Assembly: GCA_032622095.1 (NCBI GenBank)
Contig: CP136064.1
Span: 258,705,863 to 258,769,862 of the forward strand
Reading direction: 5' to 3'
Source of the DNA: Siphonodentalium dalli
Lineage: Eukaryota > Mollusca > Scaphopoda > Gadilida > Siphonodentaliidae
DNA: 64,000 nucleotides
The notes beneath the pieces are model-generated. The model was not told the origin of the DNA and searched no databases. It saw only the letters and a list, made by a program, of their open reading frames with translations. Below are positions 1-10,999 of this stretch, piece after piece. The position numbers and the translations under genes were made by a program. Position 1 is the first letter of the stretch. The number at the start of each line of letters is the position of its first letter.

Positions 1-361
1 AAAATAAAAATTCAAATGACGTAAGGTGACTATTTCCCTCATTCACATATCATTATAGCCTTCGATGTTTCAGCAGAACTATCTGTTTCGCAACTTTTAT
101 TAGATTCGACTCGTCAACGAAGCGACGACTATGTATGTCCAAGACGGTTTTCGGCCACATCGCGGACGAATTTTAGCCTCAGCTGGACACAATTCCGTTG
201 GTGAAACGTTTGACAGTGATCTAATTGAAACAAAAGTCGCGCTACAAACGAATTTATTTCAATATTGGGCACGGCATTAGATTTGCGTAAAATACATTGT
301 CTGTATTGGGCATATATTTGCTTTGAAACTAATTGACAACTAATTGACAACTTTCGCATAA
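1..361. other. Unassigned AT-rich DNA
   Basis: I see no repeat, RNA gene or convincing reading frame here. A 76-codon minus-strand frame (129-359) has no recognisable motif. The stretch ends at the TTAA that begins the next element. Confidence 0.5.
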
Positions 362-829
362 TTAAAGGTACTCAATCCAATTAAACACCCCCAAATTACT
401 ATTTCTTTTGCTTCGGTGGTAAAAACATATTTGAATCGAGTCGAGGAACCAACCCATCAAAGCTCAGAGTGTTCAGATATCGATTTTTGAAGTTTGTTAT
501 TTGAATTGTTTGTGGCCCAGAAACACGCCGTCAAATGGTTGGTCTCGGTCAAAATTACGCATGAAGATGGATAACTCTAAAAACAAGTGATAAGCCGTCT
601 AGATTTCGTGAATACTCAAGTGATAATACGGCCATATTTCGTTGAACAAAATGCTGATAAATAACACGTTTTGTGAAATTTGATACCATAGGTGACAGTG
701 GTTTATTAATAGCATTATTTCGCTGCAATTAATCGATTCTGATAATTAAAGCGTATTTTGAAGAAATGTTGTTGTTGTTGTTGTATCTTGATGACATGGG
801 GACCCTCTGATCTGATTGAGTACCTTTAA
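362..829. mobile_element. TTAA-flanked MITE with 12-bp terminal inverted repeats
   Basis: The left end reads TTAA-AGGTACTCAATC (362-377) and the right end reads GATTGAGTACCT-TTAA (814-829), an exact inverted match. TTAA at both borders is the target duplication of piggyBac-type transposons. The 468-bp interior has no coding capacity and holds a short (TTG)n run near 764-783. Class assignment rests on the TTAA duplication only; the terminus differs from families A and C. Confidence 0.6.
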
Positions 830-1039
830 CTAATACTGATAAGAATTATACAAATTACAAGCAAATGCTTGACTTCTAGAAACCGTAATCGTAACTACGG
901 CTATGGCAAAACGATAGAAAGAATAAAAATTCTAGTGACTTACATTATTTAAAAACCCAATTGCGCGTCTACCTATTGTTGTTGCTTGAGTATTTCCCCG
1001 ACGAATGTCTTCCACCGAAGACGCTGAGGTGTTAGCTCG

Positions 1040-1124
1040 CCGAGGTGGTAATTATTTTGCAAATCATTATTAGCTCAACTGTGCATTATCTAAATAATGA
1101 CCGGTAAAATAATGACCACCTCGG
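1040..1124. repeat. Short inverted repeat (hairpin)
   Basis: About 20 bp beginning CCGAGGTGGTAATTATTTT is repeated inverted with one mismatch near 1101-1124, around a loop of roughly 45 bp. It may be a tiny MITE or the end of a larger element. No target duplication was resolved. Confidence 0.5.
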
Positions 1125-1452
1125 GAAGAGGAATAAACACTCTTGGTTAAGTGGTCCTGCTTTTATGCTGGTGGGTCCTGGTGAATTACTATGATGTTGG
1201 TAGAGCGAAGTGATGCTGATTTGAAAAATGTACCTTTATTTGTTAGTTGTCATTTTCACGACCTGTGGCTAATATGAACGAATGGAGAAAAGCCTTTATT
1301 TTTATGAAACATTGAAAAACATATACATGTATATTGTAAGAAATTTCAAGGGATGGGTGGTTTGAAGATCCAAATTATGCTCGAAGTTTATTACATCGCG
1401 GTCCGGTTCCAGGGATCAACATAGGTCGATAAATACGGTAAATTCTCTATTC

Positions 1453-1852
1453 TTAACCCTTTACCCAACAGAACGGCCCTGTGCCAATGCATTCTCTTAT
1501 ATATGCGAGTCGACCATAGGTCGCCTCGCATATATAAGAGAATGCATTGGCTTAACACATTAAAAATTATAAAATTGTTAAAGAATGTAAGAAAAAATGG
1601 TAAAAAGTGTTAAAAAAAGATTTATTTTAGGCCAATGCATTCTCTTATATATGCGAGGCGACCTATTGTCGACTCGCATATATAAGAGAATGCATTGGCA
1701 CAGGGCATAACTATAACCATCACAATGTGGTCAATGAGCCGGTTCCAATGATATCCATATGTGTATGGTTCTATTGAGACAGACCGAAGATATTTTAGGC
1801 TGTTGAAGCTTTATTTGGCCGGTTTTGGCCGGTTTGTTGGGTAAAGGGTTAA
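1453..1852 (+). mobile_element. Family A MITE, copy A1 (TTAA, piggyBac-like) with twin hairpins
   Basis: The element is 400 bp. It starts TTAA-CCCTTTACCCAACA and ends TGTTGGGTAAAGGG-TTAA, a perfect terminal inverted repeat with TTAA at both borders. Inside are two 67-nt near-perfect palindromes (1484-1550 and 1632-1698), each beginning CCAATGCATTCTC and ending GAGAATGCATTGG. An AT-rich spacer of about 80 bp separates them. A unique tail of about 150 bp follows the second hairpin. TTAA plus a CCC terminus fits piggyBac-type MITEs. There is no transposase frame, so it must be mobilised in trans. Confidence 0.85.
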
Positions 1853-3529
1853 TAATTATCAGTAGTAGTTCCTTATGCGAAAGTTGTCCAATGTTATGTC
1901 ATCCGTGAACTTTCCATCTGTTGACTATTTTGGCCAAATTTGAAGGATGAGACAACCCTGAAACCCCCGTTGTTGCCACGTCCCTGCCCCGAGTAACGCT
2001 GGCATCAAATCAATCAGATCGATACGTAACCAAATCAGAGTGGCTTCGTTTACTTCGATTGCAATTATTATTTCTCCCGAAATATGTGAACGATATTTGA
2101 CCCAGATTCCAAACTATTCTGATGCCGATTTCGTCCGAGTAATCCGACAGGCATTTGAATTGAAACAAATTACATGAGACGTAGGTATCTATATCTCTCA
2201 CATCCGACATGCTGAACGCGAGATGGACCAGCATGGGGCCTGCACACAGTAGTCACATACCAATAACGTGGTAATTACCAGGATTACTTGGTTGTAAACG
2301 ATAAGAACTCGGTAGGATCCTGGGAAGAGTCCACATATTAAACATGATCTTATTCAATAACGAACCCACTTAGTCAGTAGGAGAGTTTTCTTTTATTTGA
2401 TATGTGTTAAATTTGTTTACATGTCGATTGTTTACTCATTAAAACATTTAACTTGGCCTGACTAATTTTTTCTTGCAAATTAAATGCTTATAAGACTCAT
2501 GCAATGATAACTGCTGAGTAATGATATCGTCATAATCATCTCACAGATATGGGTGGGTGCAGGCATCAACAAAGTGGATAGGGGCTCAACTTTCAGAAAA
2601 GGGCACGTTTTGGAAACGCACGTTTTGCATAAATCCAGCCAAAATGGCAAGAGATTTTCAACAAAGAATTTCTCAAGATCTATCTGGCAAAAAAATCTTG
2701 AATTTCGCATATCATCATCTTCATTGTATGTGGAATCTGATCAATTACTAAGAGACAACAAAAAACAATGGATTTGAATACATTTGAGAGGTTGAACATA
2801 TATATTTTTTTTGCCCCTTTCGGTACCAAGAACTGCTAGAATAATTAATAATTTCACACAAAACTCCAATCACCAAATAGCATATTATCTCGGCTCTACG
2901 AGACGAGGCTTCATTTGTATCATAATGTTGAGTTAGATTTTTAATTGCGTAATATAACATCATACCCCAATACATTATAATGAAATATTCCAGCCCAATG
3001 CAAACAAATGTTGATATGCAGTCTGGTCCAGTCAAGCAGGGAGCAATCAACATACATTGTACATTAGGTCAAAGTGTTAAGAGATATGGTGGTCAGTTGC
3101 CTTTCTTAATGAAAATAATCATTAAATTTCACAAATAAAGAATAATTAAGTCTCCTCCCATGATCCTGAGATAAGATATCATGTATATATGAACTGCACT
3201 TTTTTATTTTTTTTATTTTACATAAGTACTTGGTACCTGAAAACAGTGAAATTTTAAATATATTTCTTGCCATAAAAGTAAAGTAAATGAGGTTATAATA
3301 TCCAATTGGTTGTTCTTGAATATTGTGTCACAATAATCGCTTGTTCCCAATTTCACAAGAAATTCCTAACCGATTTTGAGAAAATCCATTTTGAAATACC
3401 AGGATATTTTGGCAAAACTTTCGTCTGACTCTTAAAGCATTTTCCAAGACTAAGCGCATATCAAGCTACTAAAATTTATATGGTTCTCTCTTATGTGAAA
3501 ATGTAACAATGTGGTTTAAAGATACGGGC
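1853..3529. other. Unassigned region, no gene recognised
   Basis: There are several short frames on both strands. The longest (2748-3053, minus, 101 codons) is hydrophobic and cysteine-containing with no upstream or downstream exon support, so I treat it as unproven. I see no strong tandem or inverted repeat. Confidence 0.4.
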
Positions 3530-3715
3530 GGCCTTGATGGTGGGTATGCTGTTAAAATATTCAACTCCGTCAAAAACCTCCATAACAGAAAGAATAGTAA
3601 AATATAGACATACCTTGTTCTTACACCAATCAGAAATATGGCGTAAACAGTATGTTATTGTCAAATTTGTTTGCTTTGTTATGTAAACAAAAGCAAAAAA
3701 CGTTACGTTTCCTGA
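3530..3715 (+). repeat. Dispersed repeat family J, copy 1
   Basis: This stretch aligns with 41300-41468 in the same orientation. Shared blocks include the 'cataacagaaa' segment, 'tgttcttacaccaatca' versus 'tgttcttatatcaatca', 'atgttattgtca' and 'gttatgtaaacaa...aacgttacg'. It is probably a decayed transposon with no coding capacity. The element's full ends are not visible. Confidence 0.55.
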
Positions 3716-4384
3716 CTTTTGTTAAGATCCGGATATGGTAAACATAAAAAGCGTTATTTGTTACTGTTTACCTGATATGGAAATAATAAAGAGCTTTTAT
3801 ATAATTTGTGTGTGATTAACCAATAGAATTGCACTGTGTTATGTAAACAGAAGCACAGCTTATGTAACACGAGCAGGCTCTTGTTTACGTACACCACCGT
3901 ACATCTTGACGACAATATACTATTTAAGCGCTGATTATGTTTGGCATATCAAAACTATACGTATTTTAATATTCCTTCTGTTGATGGCGATTTGAACAAA
4001 TATGAATATTTCTGCAACGAAAACCGCCCGTGCCTTTAACACTTTATCTTCAAATGAGTACGTATTCCTTGCCATTCTGTGAAGACCGAAACTTCTAAAA
4101 GGGAATGCGCCCCCCCCCCTCGTGTATAAGTCTGGATGAGGCAGTTCTACCTCCCGGCTTCGGTGTCCCTATAGTTTCAGATGCCGATACCAACAGCGAT
4201 TTTTACGGTGGTATCTGATGCGGGCAAACGAAGTCTGCCCCAACACTGCCAGAATGTGCTGTGTTCGTTGCCAATAATTAAGATAAATAGAATCGAATTA
4301 TTCGTGACATTCCGACTGTGATAAAACAGTATTAGACATTTAGTAATTGTCGATTATTGTATAATTAATCTTGACGTTAACCCC

Positions 4385-4545
4385 TTTCTACGGTACATAC
4401 GGGTGAGATGTTTACGCATAACTGCCAACTGGCGAATTCTCGTTCGTACGATTTTCGTTCACCCCAATGTACTGCAACGATGTCAGCCGTACAATGGGTG
4501 CTGGAATACTGGGCCTAACATTTACTCTGTATTTCATAAAATGTC
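4385..4545 (+). repeat. Relic related to the segment that follows the 39-bp array
   Basis: The segment starting TTAACCCCTTTCTACGG and containing 'tactgcaacgatgt' resembles the sequence at 6270-6355 just beyond the 39-bp array, which has 'atactgcaacgatgttgg'. Its TTAACCCCTTTCT start also matches the beginning of the array unit. This suggests that array and flanks derive from one TTAA-type element family. Confidence 0.4.
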
Positions 4546-4689
4546 GAGAAAAACCTGTAATATCGAAAAACAATCTCGGCAATAAAGATGCCATCTCCGA
4601 TTTGACACCATAATTAATGTCGACGTTAAAGGTACACAACGCACTCGCATTGCGTGGGGTAAATGTGCAAAACATATACAACTCTGTAA

Positions 4690-4822
4690 AAACATGGAGA
4701 AATATATAAACGTTGTTCTTATATTCGTTATTGATAGTTCTCCAATAATGAAATTTCGCGAATTGAAACCATTGTTATGTAAACAAAACTGTTACAGTGA
4801 TTTGTCAACGAACATCGCTAAA
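4690..4822 (+). repeat. Dispersed repeat family K, copy 1
   Basis: The reverse complement of this stretch matches 23686-23770. Both contain the inverted forms of 'tgaaatttcgcg', 'ctgttacagtgatttgt' and 'acatcgctaa'. Likely a decayed non-autonomous element. Confidence 0.5.
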
Positions 4823-5142
4823 CATGTAGTAAGTTCAAATATTTTAGTCTGAATATGATTTCAGAATATTCTTCAATGTTTGACCATTTCCAGGTTCTGC
4901 CATCTATTTTGGATTAAACGTTTGTATTTTATTGGACCTGTATTGGTAATGCCACCGTAACAGCAATGTTTCCATAATACAGGTTACAATATGCGAAATA
5001 TCGTTATTGGATAGTAATTAACAGTCAAAACAAGAATACAGTCCTTCTATTTTACATGTATTTGTTAATGACAGTTGTTTTACAGACTATTATAAGATTT
5101 ATTATTTCGCATGAACACACTTTGAAGACCTTGAGTCCCTTT

Positions 5143-6285
5143 AACCCCTTTATGCGTGTGGTCCATGGGTATAAGATCTTTAACCCCCTTCTGCGTGTGG
5201 TCCATGGGGATAATATCTTTAACCCCTTTCTGCGTGTGGTCCATGGGGATAATATATTTAACCCCTTTCTGCGTGGGGTCCACCTGGGTGAGATCTTCAA
5301 CCCCTTTCTGTGTGTGGTCCACGTGGGTGAGATCATTAACCCCTTTATGTGTGCGGTCCATGGGGATGATCACTTTAACCCCTTTCTGCGTGTGGTCCAT
5401 GTGGGTGAGATCTTTAACCCCTTTCTACATTTGGTCCATGTGGATGATCCCTTTAACCCCTTTCTGTGTGTGGTCCACGTGGGTGTGAACATTAACCCCT
5501 TTCTGTGTGCGGTCTATGGGGATGATCCATTTAACCACTTTCTGTGTGTGGTCCACGTGGGTGAGATCATTAACCCCTTTATGTGTGCGGTCCATGGGGA
5601 TGATCACTTTAACCCCTTTCTGCGTGTGGTCCATGTGGGTGAGATCTTTAACCCCTTTCTACATTTGGTCCATGTGGATGATCCCTTTAACCCCTTTCTG
5701 TGTGTGGTCCACGTGGGTGAGAACATTAACCCCTTTCTGTGTGTGGTCTATGTGGATGATCCCTTTAACACCTTTGTGCGTGTGGTCCACGTGGGTGAGA
5801 TCTTTAACCCCTTTCTGTGTGTGGTCTATGGGATGATCCCTTTAACCCCTCTCTGTGTGTGGTCCATGGGGATGATCCATTTAACCCCTTTCTGTGTGTG
5901 GTCCACGTGGGTGAGATATTTAACCCCTTTCTGCGTGTGGTCAATGCGGGTGAGATCTTTAACCCCTCTCTGCGTGCGGTCCATGGGGATGATCCCTTTA
6001 ACCCCTTTATGTGTGTGGTCCACGTGGGTGAGATATTTAACCCCTTTATGTGTGTGGTCCATGGAGATGATTCATTTTACCCCTTTCTGCGTGTGGTCCA
6101 CGTGGGTGAAATATTTAACCCCTTTATTTGTGTGGTCCATGGAGATGATCCATTTAACCCCTTTCTGCGTGTGGTCCACGTGGTGAGATATTTAACCCCT
6201 TTCTGCGCGTGGTACATCGGGATGATTCCTGTAACGTAATCCCTTCCTGCGTTTGGTCCATGGGAATGATCCCCTTAACCCTGCA
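5143..6285. repeat. 39-bp minisatellite, about 28-29 units
   Basis: Each unit starts (T)TTAACCCCTTTCTG and continues with a GTGTGGTCCA core, then GGGGATGA or CACGTGGGTGAG variants. The start points 5143, 5182 and 5221 give the 39-bp period. Units alternate between a CCATGG and a CACGTG version, giving some higher-order order. Because 39 is a multiple of three and the unit lacks stops, long overlapping frames appear on both strands, such as a 376-codon plus-strand frame with a 13-residue repeat. I read these as a by-product of the unit, not as a gene. A 1-bp shift near 5830 moves the frame. Confidence 0.9.
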
Positions 6286-6599
6286 TTGTGTATACTGCAA
6301 CGATGTTGGCGGTGCCATGTTGTTGGAACAATGGGCATACAGTTTACTTGTATACATCATTCTACGGTGTTACGTGCGCTCGCGCAACAGTATGGCGATC
6401 AGTCAGATGCGTAGGTACGTACGTTGGTGTCACCCTACCGATTTCACCCCATGACGTCATCCTTACGCAGTACATGCCGGCGACGTTACGGAGTAGATTA
6501 TAGAGTTGACGCCCTTGGCACTGACTTCCGTTACTAGCTCGTTGCTATATAAACAAACCAGCGATGTGGCTTTTGTCGAAAATTGACAGTCAGTACATT

Positions 6600-6652
6600 C
6601 GCCCTGTATACATGTACTTTCAGAAAATACAAAACACCACAACGTTATACCC
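6600..6652. repeat. Solo terminus related to the 7.1-kb palindrome
   Basis: The segment with 'catgtactttcagaaaatac' and 'aaaacaccaca...gttataccccac' resembles the right arm of the palindrome at 7190-7243. It appears to be a half copy of the same element. Confidence 0.45.
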
Positions 6653-7075
6653 CACCAATGTCAGAGTCTCGATATCATTTGACCAAATTTCTTGACATGA
6701 AACCGCGACAGACACGGCGTGAAATACATCGCATTGAGTAAACAATTTCCCATTGTTTCAATTCAACTTCAAGATCGCGGTAAAATCAAAACCGCAATTT
6801 GTAAGTGGTAAACATCTGAAAAAGACATCAGGTACATGCAGAAACTAATTGTTGTGCATATTTATTTCTATTTGAGGTGGCAATTTTTCATGTTTGTCAG
6901 TATTTTTAACGATAAGAGCGATGGTAATTGGGGGACTATATTTTATCTAGCGCATTAAATTTAAAATAAAAAGTCGTGAATTGGCTGAGTGTTTTCTATG
7001 GCCGCACATTTCGTTGATAATTACGAGCCATTTGTTTGTCTAAATAACATTTTTAAGTTCGAAGAGCATTAGAAT

Positions 7076-7243
7076 GGGGATAACAGTGTGGTGTTTAGTG
7101 GTTTCGGAAAGGTACATGGCGAATATACTGTGGCAAATACCCGTTAATGGGCTCCGGCTCCGCCGTCACCCATTAACTAAATTTGCCTCACTATATTCGC
7201 CATGTACCTTTCCGAAATCACAAAACACCACACTGTTATCCCC
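7076..7243. mobile_element. Palindromic MITE, about 168 bp
   Basis: The left arm starts GGGGATAACAGTGTGGTGTT and the right arm ends with its reverse complement. Arms of about 75 bp pair with few mismatches around a short centre rich in GC ('ggctccggctccgcc'). It is non-coding. A related single terminus lies at 6600-6652. Superfamily is not determined, as no clear target duplication was found. Confidence 0.65.
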
Positions 7244-7803
7244 TAAATAAAATTATTGAAGATTGTAATTGTCTATTTTTGCTAACATTAAATTAAATTA
7301 AATTAAATAAATTAAGTAAAATTCAGTGAAATTATTTTTTATTACATTTTTGCGCACGTTGGCATCTCTCTGAGTGCATTCTAGTTGGAGTGGTGTTTAT
7401 TTCAGATGCTTTAACAGAGCGCTTGTGTCTGTTGTGTTATATTCCGTGTCGCAGTCTTCCACATAAAACTAATATGACATGATCGACATTGATCAATGGA
7501 CAATTGTAGCGTTTGTTTACATTTCGAGTAAGTCATCGGCTACCACAAATTCGGTCTGGAAGTTACATTTATTACACTCCAATCTGCTCCTATGCGCGAT
7601 TTCCATTGAAAACGACGTTAATTAAAAATGGTAATGTCTCTAGTGAATTATGTCATTTCACGTGACGTCATGGACCTTACGTCGCTTACTAATCTAGATT
7701 GAATTTTCGATGGTTGATCTGTCTCAGCATCGGGACTTTCTTGCATTAATTCTGGGTGTTTTAATCATATTTGGCGAACCAATTTGAATCAGAAGTGTAA
7801 TAA

Positions 7804-7919
7804 AGAGAGTGATCAATTACTTCCGAGAATTACGTTAAATAATTATCTCCAGGCGAGAGACGTCACTCGCCTCTCGTGAATTATTTAACGTCATTTTCGG
7901 AAGCAATTGATTACTCTCT
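7804..7919. mobile_element. Palindromic MITE-like hairpin, about 116 bp
   Basis: Arms of about 50 bp begin AGAGAGTGATCAATTACTTC on the left and end with the corresponding inverted sequence ATTGATTACTCTCT on the right. The central 10-15 bp contains GACGTC. Several mismatches suggest an old insertion. Confidence 0.55.
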
Positions 7920-8422
7920 ATATATTCAATCATAGAATAACACCAGGAATAGTTAATCTGTATACCTTGTGATGTGATGCTTTTATTTAATTCAAAATGA
8001 AATTGATAGACCCGTGTAGTAATATATCCACATCTAAGCTTTCGGGTAAAACAGTTCGCTCTATCGCGTTCGAATTTCGACATTTTCAAGCTCTCCACAA
8101 TCGCAGAATGGAATGTTATTCAAGTGATAGCAAAACACTTCTTGCCATTGATACACGATGCAATGACGCAACTGTTTATACCCGTATGCATTTCGGAATG
8201 GAACAATTTTGAAGTAATCTGCCACGAACTTGGAGCACCTGACGTTTACCATCACGTGACCCATGGCATATAGCAGAATACAAACGCACCGCTTCCTCAA
8301 TGTGCAGCGCATTACCGAGCACTATTAGGTGGGTTCGTTTGATATTTGCTCGTATTGCGCAGAGCAGAAACTGTGTCATTGGAGCAGTACTACTGTTGCC
8401 CAAGGCATAGCTGATGAGAGCC

Positions 8423-9043
8423 GGTTCCAGCTCATCTCGGTGGATCGTAATAGTTCGAGGCATGTACAGCATGTGTCGGTATGAGAATCTAGATGCACCC
8501 GCCCATTGTTGTACACGTGAGCGAAATTCCACGACCCACATGCATGGATATACAGATTCGAAGAACATACCGAATGATGTGTTTACAATGGAAAACTATT
8601 TCGTTTAGACGAGGTGATGGTTATGCAGATCACGTCATGATTCTCTACTCTGGCTAGCGCCCGTAAACATCATATTCCACTAGTACAAATCCTTGGAACT
8701 TTTTAAAGTTTTGACAGGGAACCTTAAAAAGTCGAAAAAACTCGGGAAACATATTTCTTAGTTATTATCTATAATGTACTTCACTTTATGTGAAGGTCCC
8801 AACTTGAAACCTACAGTGAAATACATTATTAAAGAACAGATAATAATTAAGAAATATATTCCCTGCGTTATTTCTTTGACTTTATAAAGTTCCCTGTCAA
8901 AACTTCAAAAAGTTCCAAGGTTTTGTACTTGTGGAATAGGATCTCTACGGGCGTTAGCCAGAGTAGAGATTCGTGGCATGATCTGATGGTTATGAACCTT
9001 CTTGCAGGGGTGTGACTATGGGGTGTCTAACTTTGAATCTCCT
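8423..9043. repeat. Direct duplication copy 1, interrupted by a family E element
   Basis: Bases 8423-8625 plus 8986-9043 match 9403-9650 as a direct duplication of about 250 bp lying 1 kb apart. Shared blocks include 'ggttccagctcatct', 'gatgcacccgcccatt' and 'tttacaatggaaaactattt'. The copy is split by the 360-bp element at 8626-8985. Overlapping minus-strand frames share a WVVEFRSR stretch but differ by frameshifts elsewhere, so I do not call a gene. Confidence 0.75.
8626..8985. mobile_element. Family E MITE, copy E1 (Mutator-like: long TIRs, 9-bp target duplication)
   Basis: The element begins CAGATCACGTCATGATTCTC and ends with the imperfect inverted form, finishing CATGATCTG. Arms of about 175 bp pair along most of their length. 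It is flanked by an exact 9-bp direct repeat ATGGTTATG (8617-8625 and 8986-8994). The empty site is present in the second duplication copy at 9593-9601, which proves the borders. Long terminal repeats plus a 9-bp duplication are the hallmarks of Mutator-like elements, although the terminal sequence itself is not diagnostic. No transposase is encoded. Confidence 0.8.
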
Positions 9044-9402
9044 ATTGCACGGCCTCCAAAACAAACATTCCCAACTCTGTTAAAATTGATTTGCGCCTTC
9101 TTGAGTTGTTCATTATAAAACTTATCAACTCTCCACAAATTTAAATTAGACAGCCCCTATGGTTGTGAAATTCAAAATTGATGGCTATTTCAGTCTAAAA
9201 TTGACTGTAATTATAACAATTGTCGAGTTTGGGTCTACAAACGACATAGTTTACAGCAAATATTGGTTAGGAAATTGAACTATATGTATTAGAATTATCT
9301 TAACCTATTTGAGGTACAATTCAAAATTACATAACGTCTTGTGATTCAGAACTGAAATTTCAAACTGTTGAATATTCAATGTTGTATAAATATTAGATAA
9401 AA

Positions 9403-9650
9403 GGTTCCAGCTCATCTGGGTGGATCGTAAGAGTTCGAGGCATGCGCAGCATGTGTCGGTATGATAATCGAGATGCACCCGCCCATTCTTGCAACGCGAG
9501 CGGAATTCCACGACCCACAGGAATATACAGATTCGAAGAAACATACGAATTGATGTGTTTACAATGGAAAACTATTTGGTTAAGACGAGCTGATGGTTAT
9601 GAACCTGACTGCAGGGATGTGACTATGTGGGTGTCTAACTTTGAATCTCT
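9403..9650. repeat. Direct duplication copy 2 (empty site for family E)
   Basis: Uninterrupted counterpart of 8423-9043. The stretch reads continuously through ATGGTTATG (9593-9601), where copy 1 carries the 360-bp insertion. Divergence between copies suggests the duplication is old. Confidence 0.75.
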
Positions 9651-10231
9651 ATACACCTGCTCAGATGCTTCCCATAGACAAAATCAAATTTATATGAAGT
9701 TCTCATTTCTATTTTTGTTTTTATTGAAACGTGTAGAAAGAAACTGCTTGCACGTTTGTTGCAAAAGAGACATGGCCAGCACACGAAAGGATAGTACAGA
9801 TGCAAAAGAATTCATATTCTTTGGTGGGAAATGTTCAGATTATATGTTCAACAAACGTTGAATTTATTATCCGAGCATTTCCTATAAGGGAACTATACTC
9901 GTCAATATCAATTTATATGAGACCTTTCGCAAAAATCACTATTATGATTACGGATAGGATATATTGTCCTAGTAAGGTTGACACCATCACAATTTACATA
10001 CGGTGGCTAATTAGTGAAACGGCATATGCCCCACTATATTCAGTTACACATACATTTGATGGAAAAAATAATGTGTGTCTCTTTCAGATCCCATGTTCTT
10101 AGCCGTGTGTTATACACCACACGGATAATGTTAGAGCGTCCCCAAGCAGGACCGGTGGCATATTCTTGACACGTCTGCACATAATTACACTGCTTGGGGT
10201 ATATTTAGTCTAACATAAGAACCTCCGTGAG
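9651..10231. other. Unassigned region with a short imperfect inverted repeat
   Basis: Near 10129-10210 the blocks 'gttaga..ccccaagcag' and 'ctgcttgggg...tctaac' are inverted relative to each other. Otherwise I see no gene or repeat. Two overlapping frames (9442-9861 and 9800-10102) have no recognisable motif. Confidence 0.4.
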
Positions 10232-10405
10232 CACCCCATGCATCGGACATGCTCGTAGCGGAAGACATGCTCGTAGCGGAATAACCACATGGCCCGCGAT
10301 TTGCACATCGTCTTTAGTTGTCATAAGTTATTTCATAAAAAACACGGTTTATTTTACCGCTACGAGCATGTCTTCCGCTACGAGCATATCCGGATGCATG
10401 GGGTG
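10232..10405. repeat. Inverted repeat with internal direct repeats
   Basis: The arms begin CACCCCATGCATC and each holds two copies of ATGCTCGTAGCGG. Arms of about 48 bp are nearly identical when inverted and enclose a loop of about 85 bp. This is MITE-like or a foldback remnant. Confidence 0.65.
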
Positions 10406-10999
10406 GTGAGTGAAGAACGAATTTTGGCCGTATATTGGCAGGATAATTGCATATCTGTAATCGTATTCGTGATTTTGCGAAAGTTCTATATTGTAGAAAG
10501 TGTTAAATATTTAGAATTGACACGTTTAGCGGGTCTAATTATAGGGGTTGAGTCATTTCGTTAATTGTTTTTAAGCTGCTGAAATAAGAAATAGATATAC
10601 ATGAAGCATAAATGACCCCGCCCTATAGAAAATCCAAGTCTCTTCAACTCCCACAACGTGACTTACGTCACATGCCAACTTAGATTCAGCACCATGTGGA
10701 TATTGAAGGCTAACACCCCACAAACTGAAACGTTCAGACTTTGTTGCTTAGAAACATGTCGAGAGTGTTCTTTTTTTGCAAAAAAGACTCCAGCGGTGAA
10801 AGTGAAACAATGTTGCAAATTAGCAGCACGATCCCACTGTAGTGAGGATATTGTATAGGTGCATCTTATAGTATCCCTGCACTAAACAAGATAACAATGC
10901 ACCAATGAAGACACACGTGAGCTCATCCTATGTTTCTGGCAACGATGTATTGCGTGACCTTCTGTTGTCATAACGAGACCCTCACATCGTTATTTCCGG

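Noticed and set aside
2748-3053. Hydrophobic 101-codon minus-strand frame resembling a membrane protein
   Set aside because: No convincing splice sites, no second copy and no recognisable family motif. AT-rich DNA often yields hydrophobic frames.
5056-6186. 376-codon plus-strand frame with a 13-residue repeat, and overlapping frames on the other strand
   Set aside because: It follows from a 39-bp repeat unit without stops. Several frames stay open on both strands, and a 1-bp shift near 5830 simply moves the repeat into another frame.
8176-8568. 130-codon minus-strand frame, partly duplicated at 9305-9544
   Set aside because: The duplicate keeps only WVVEFRSR in frame and then shifts. The duplicated DNA is conserved without regard to codons.
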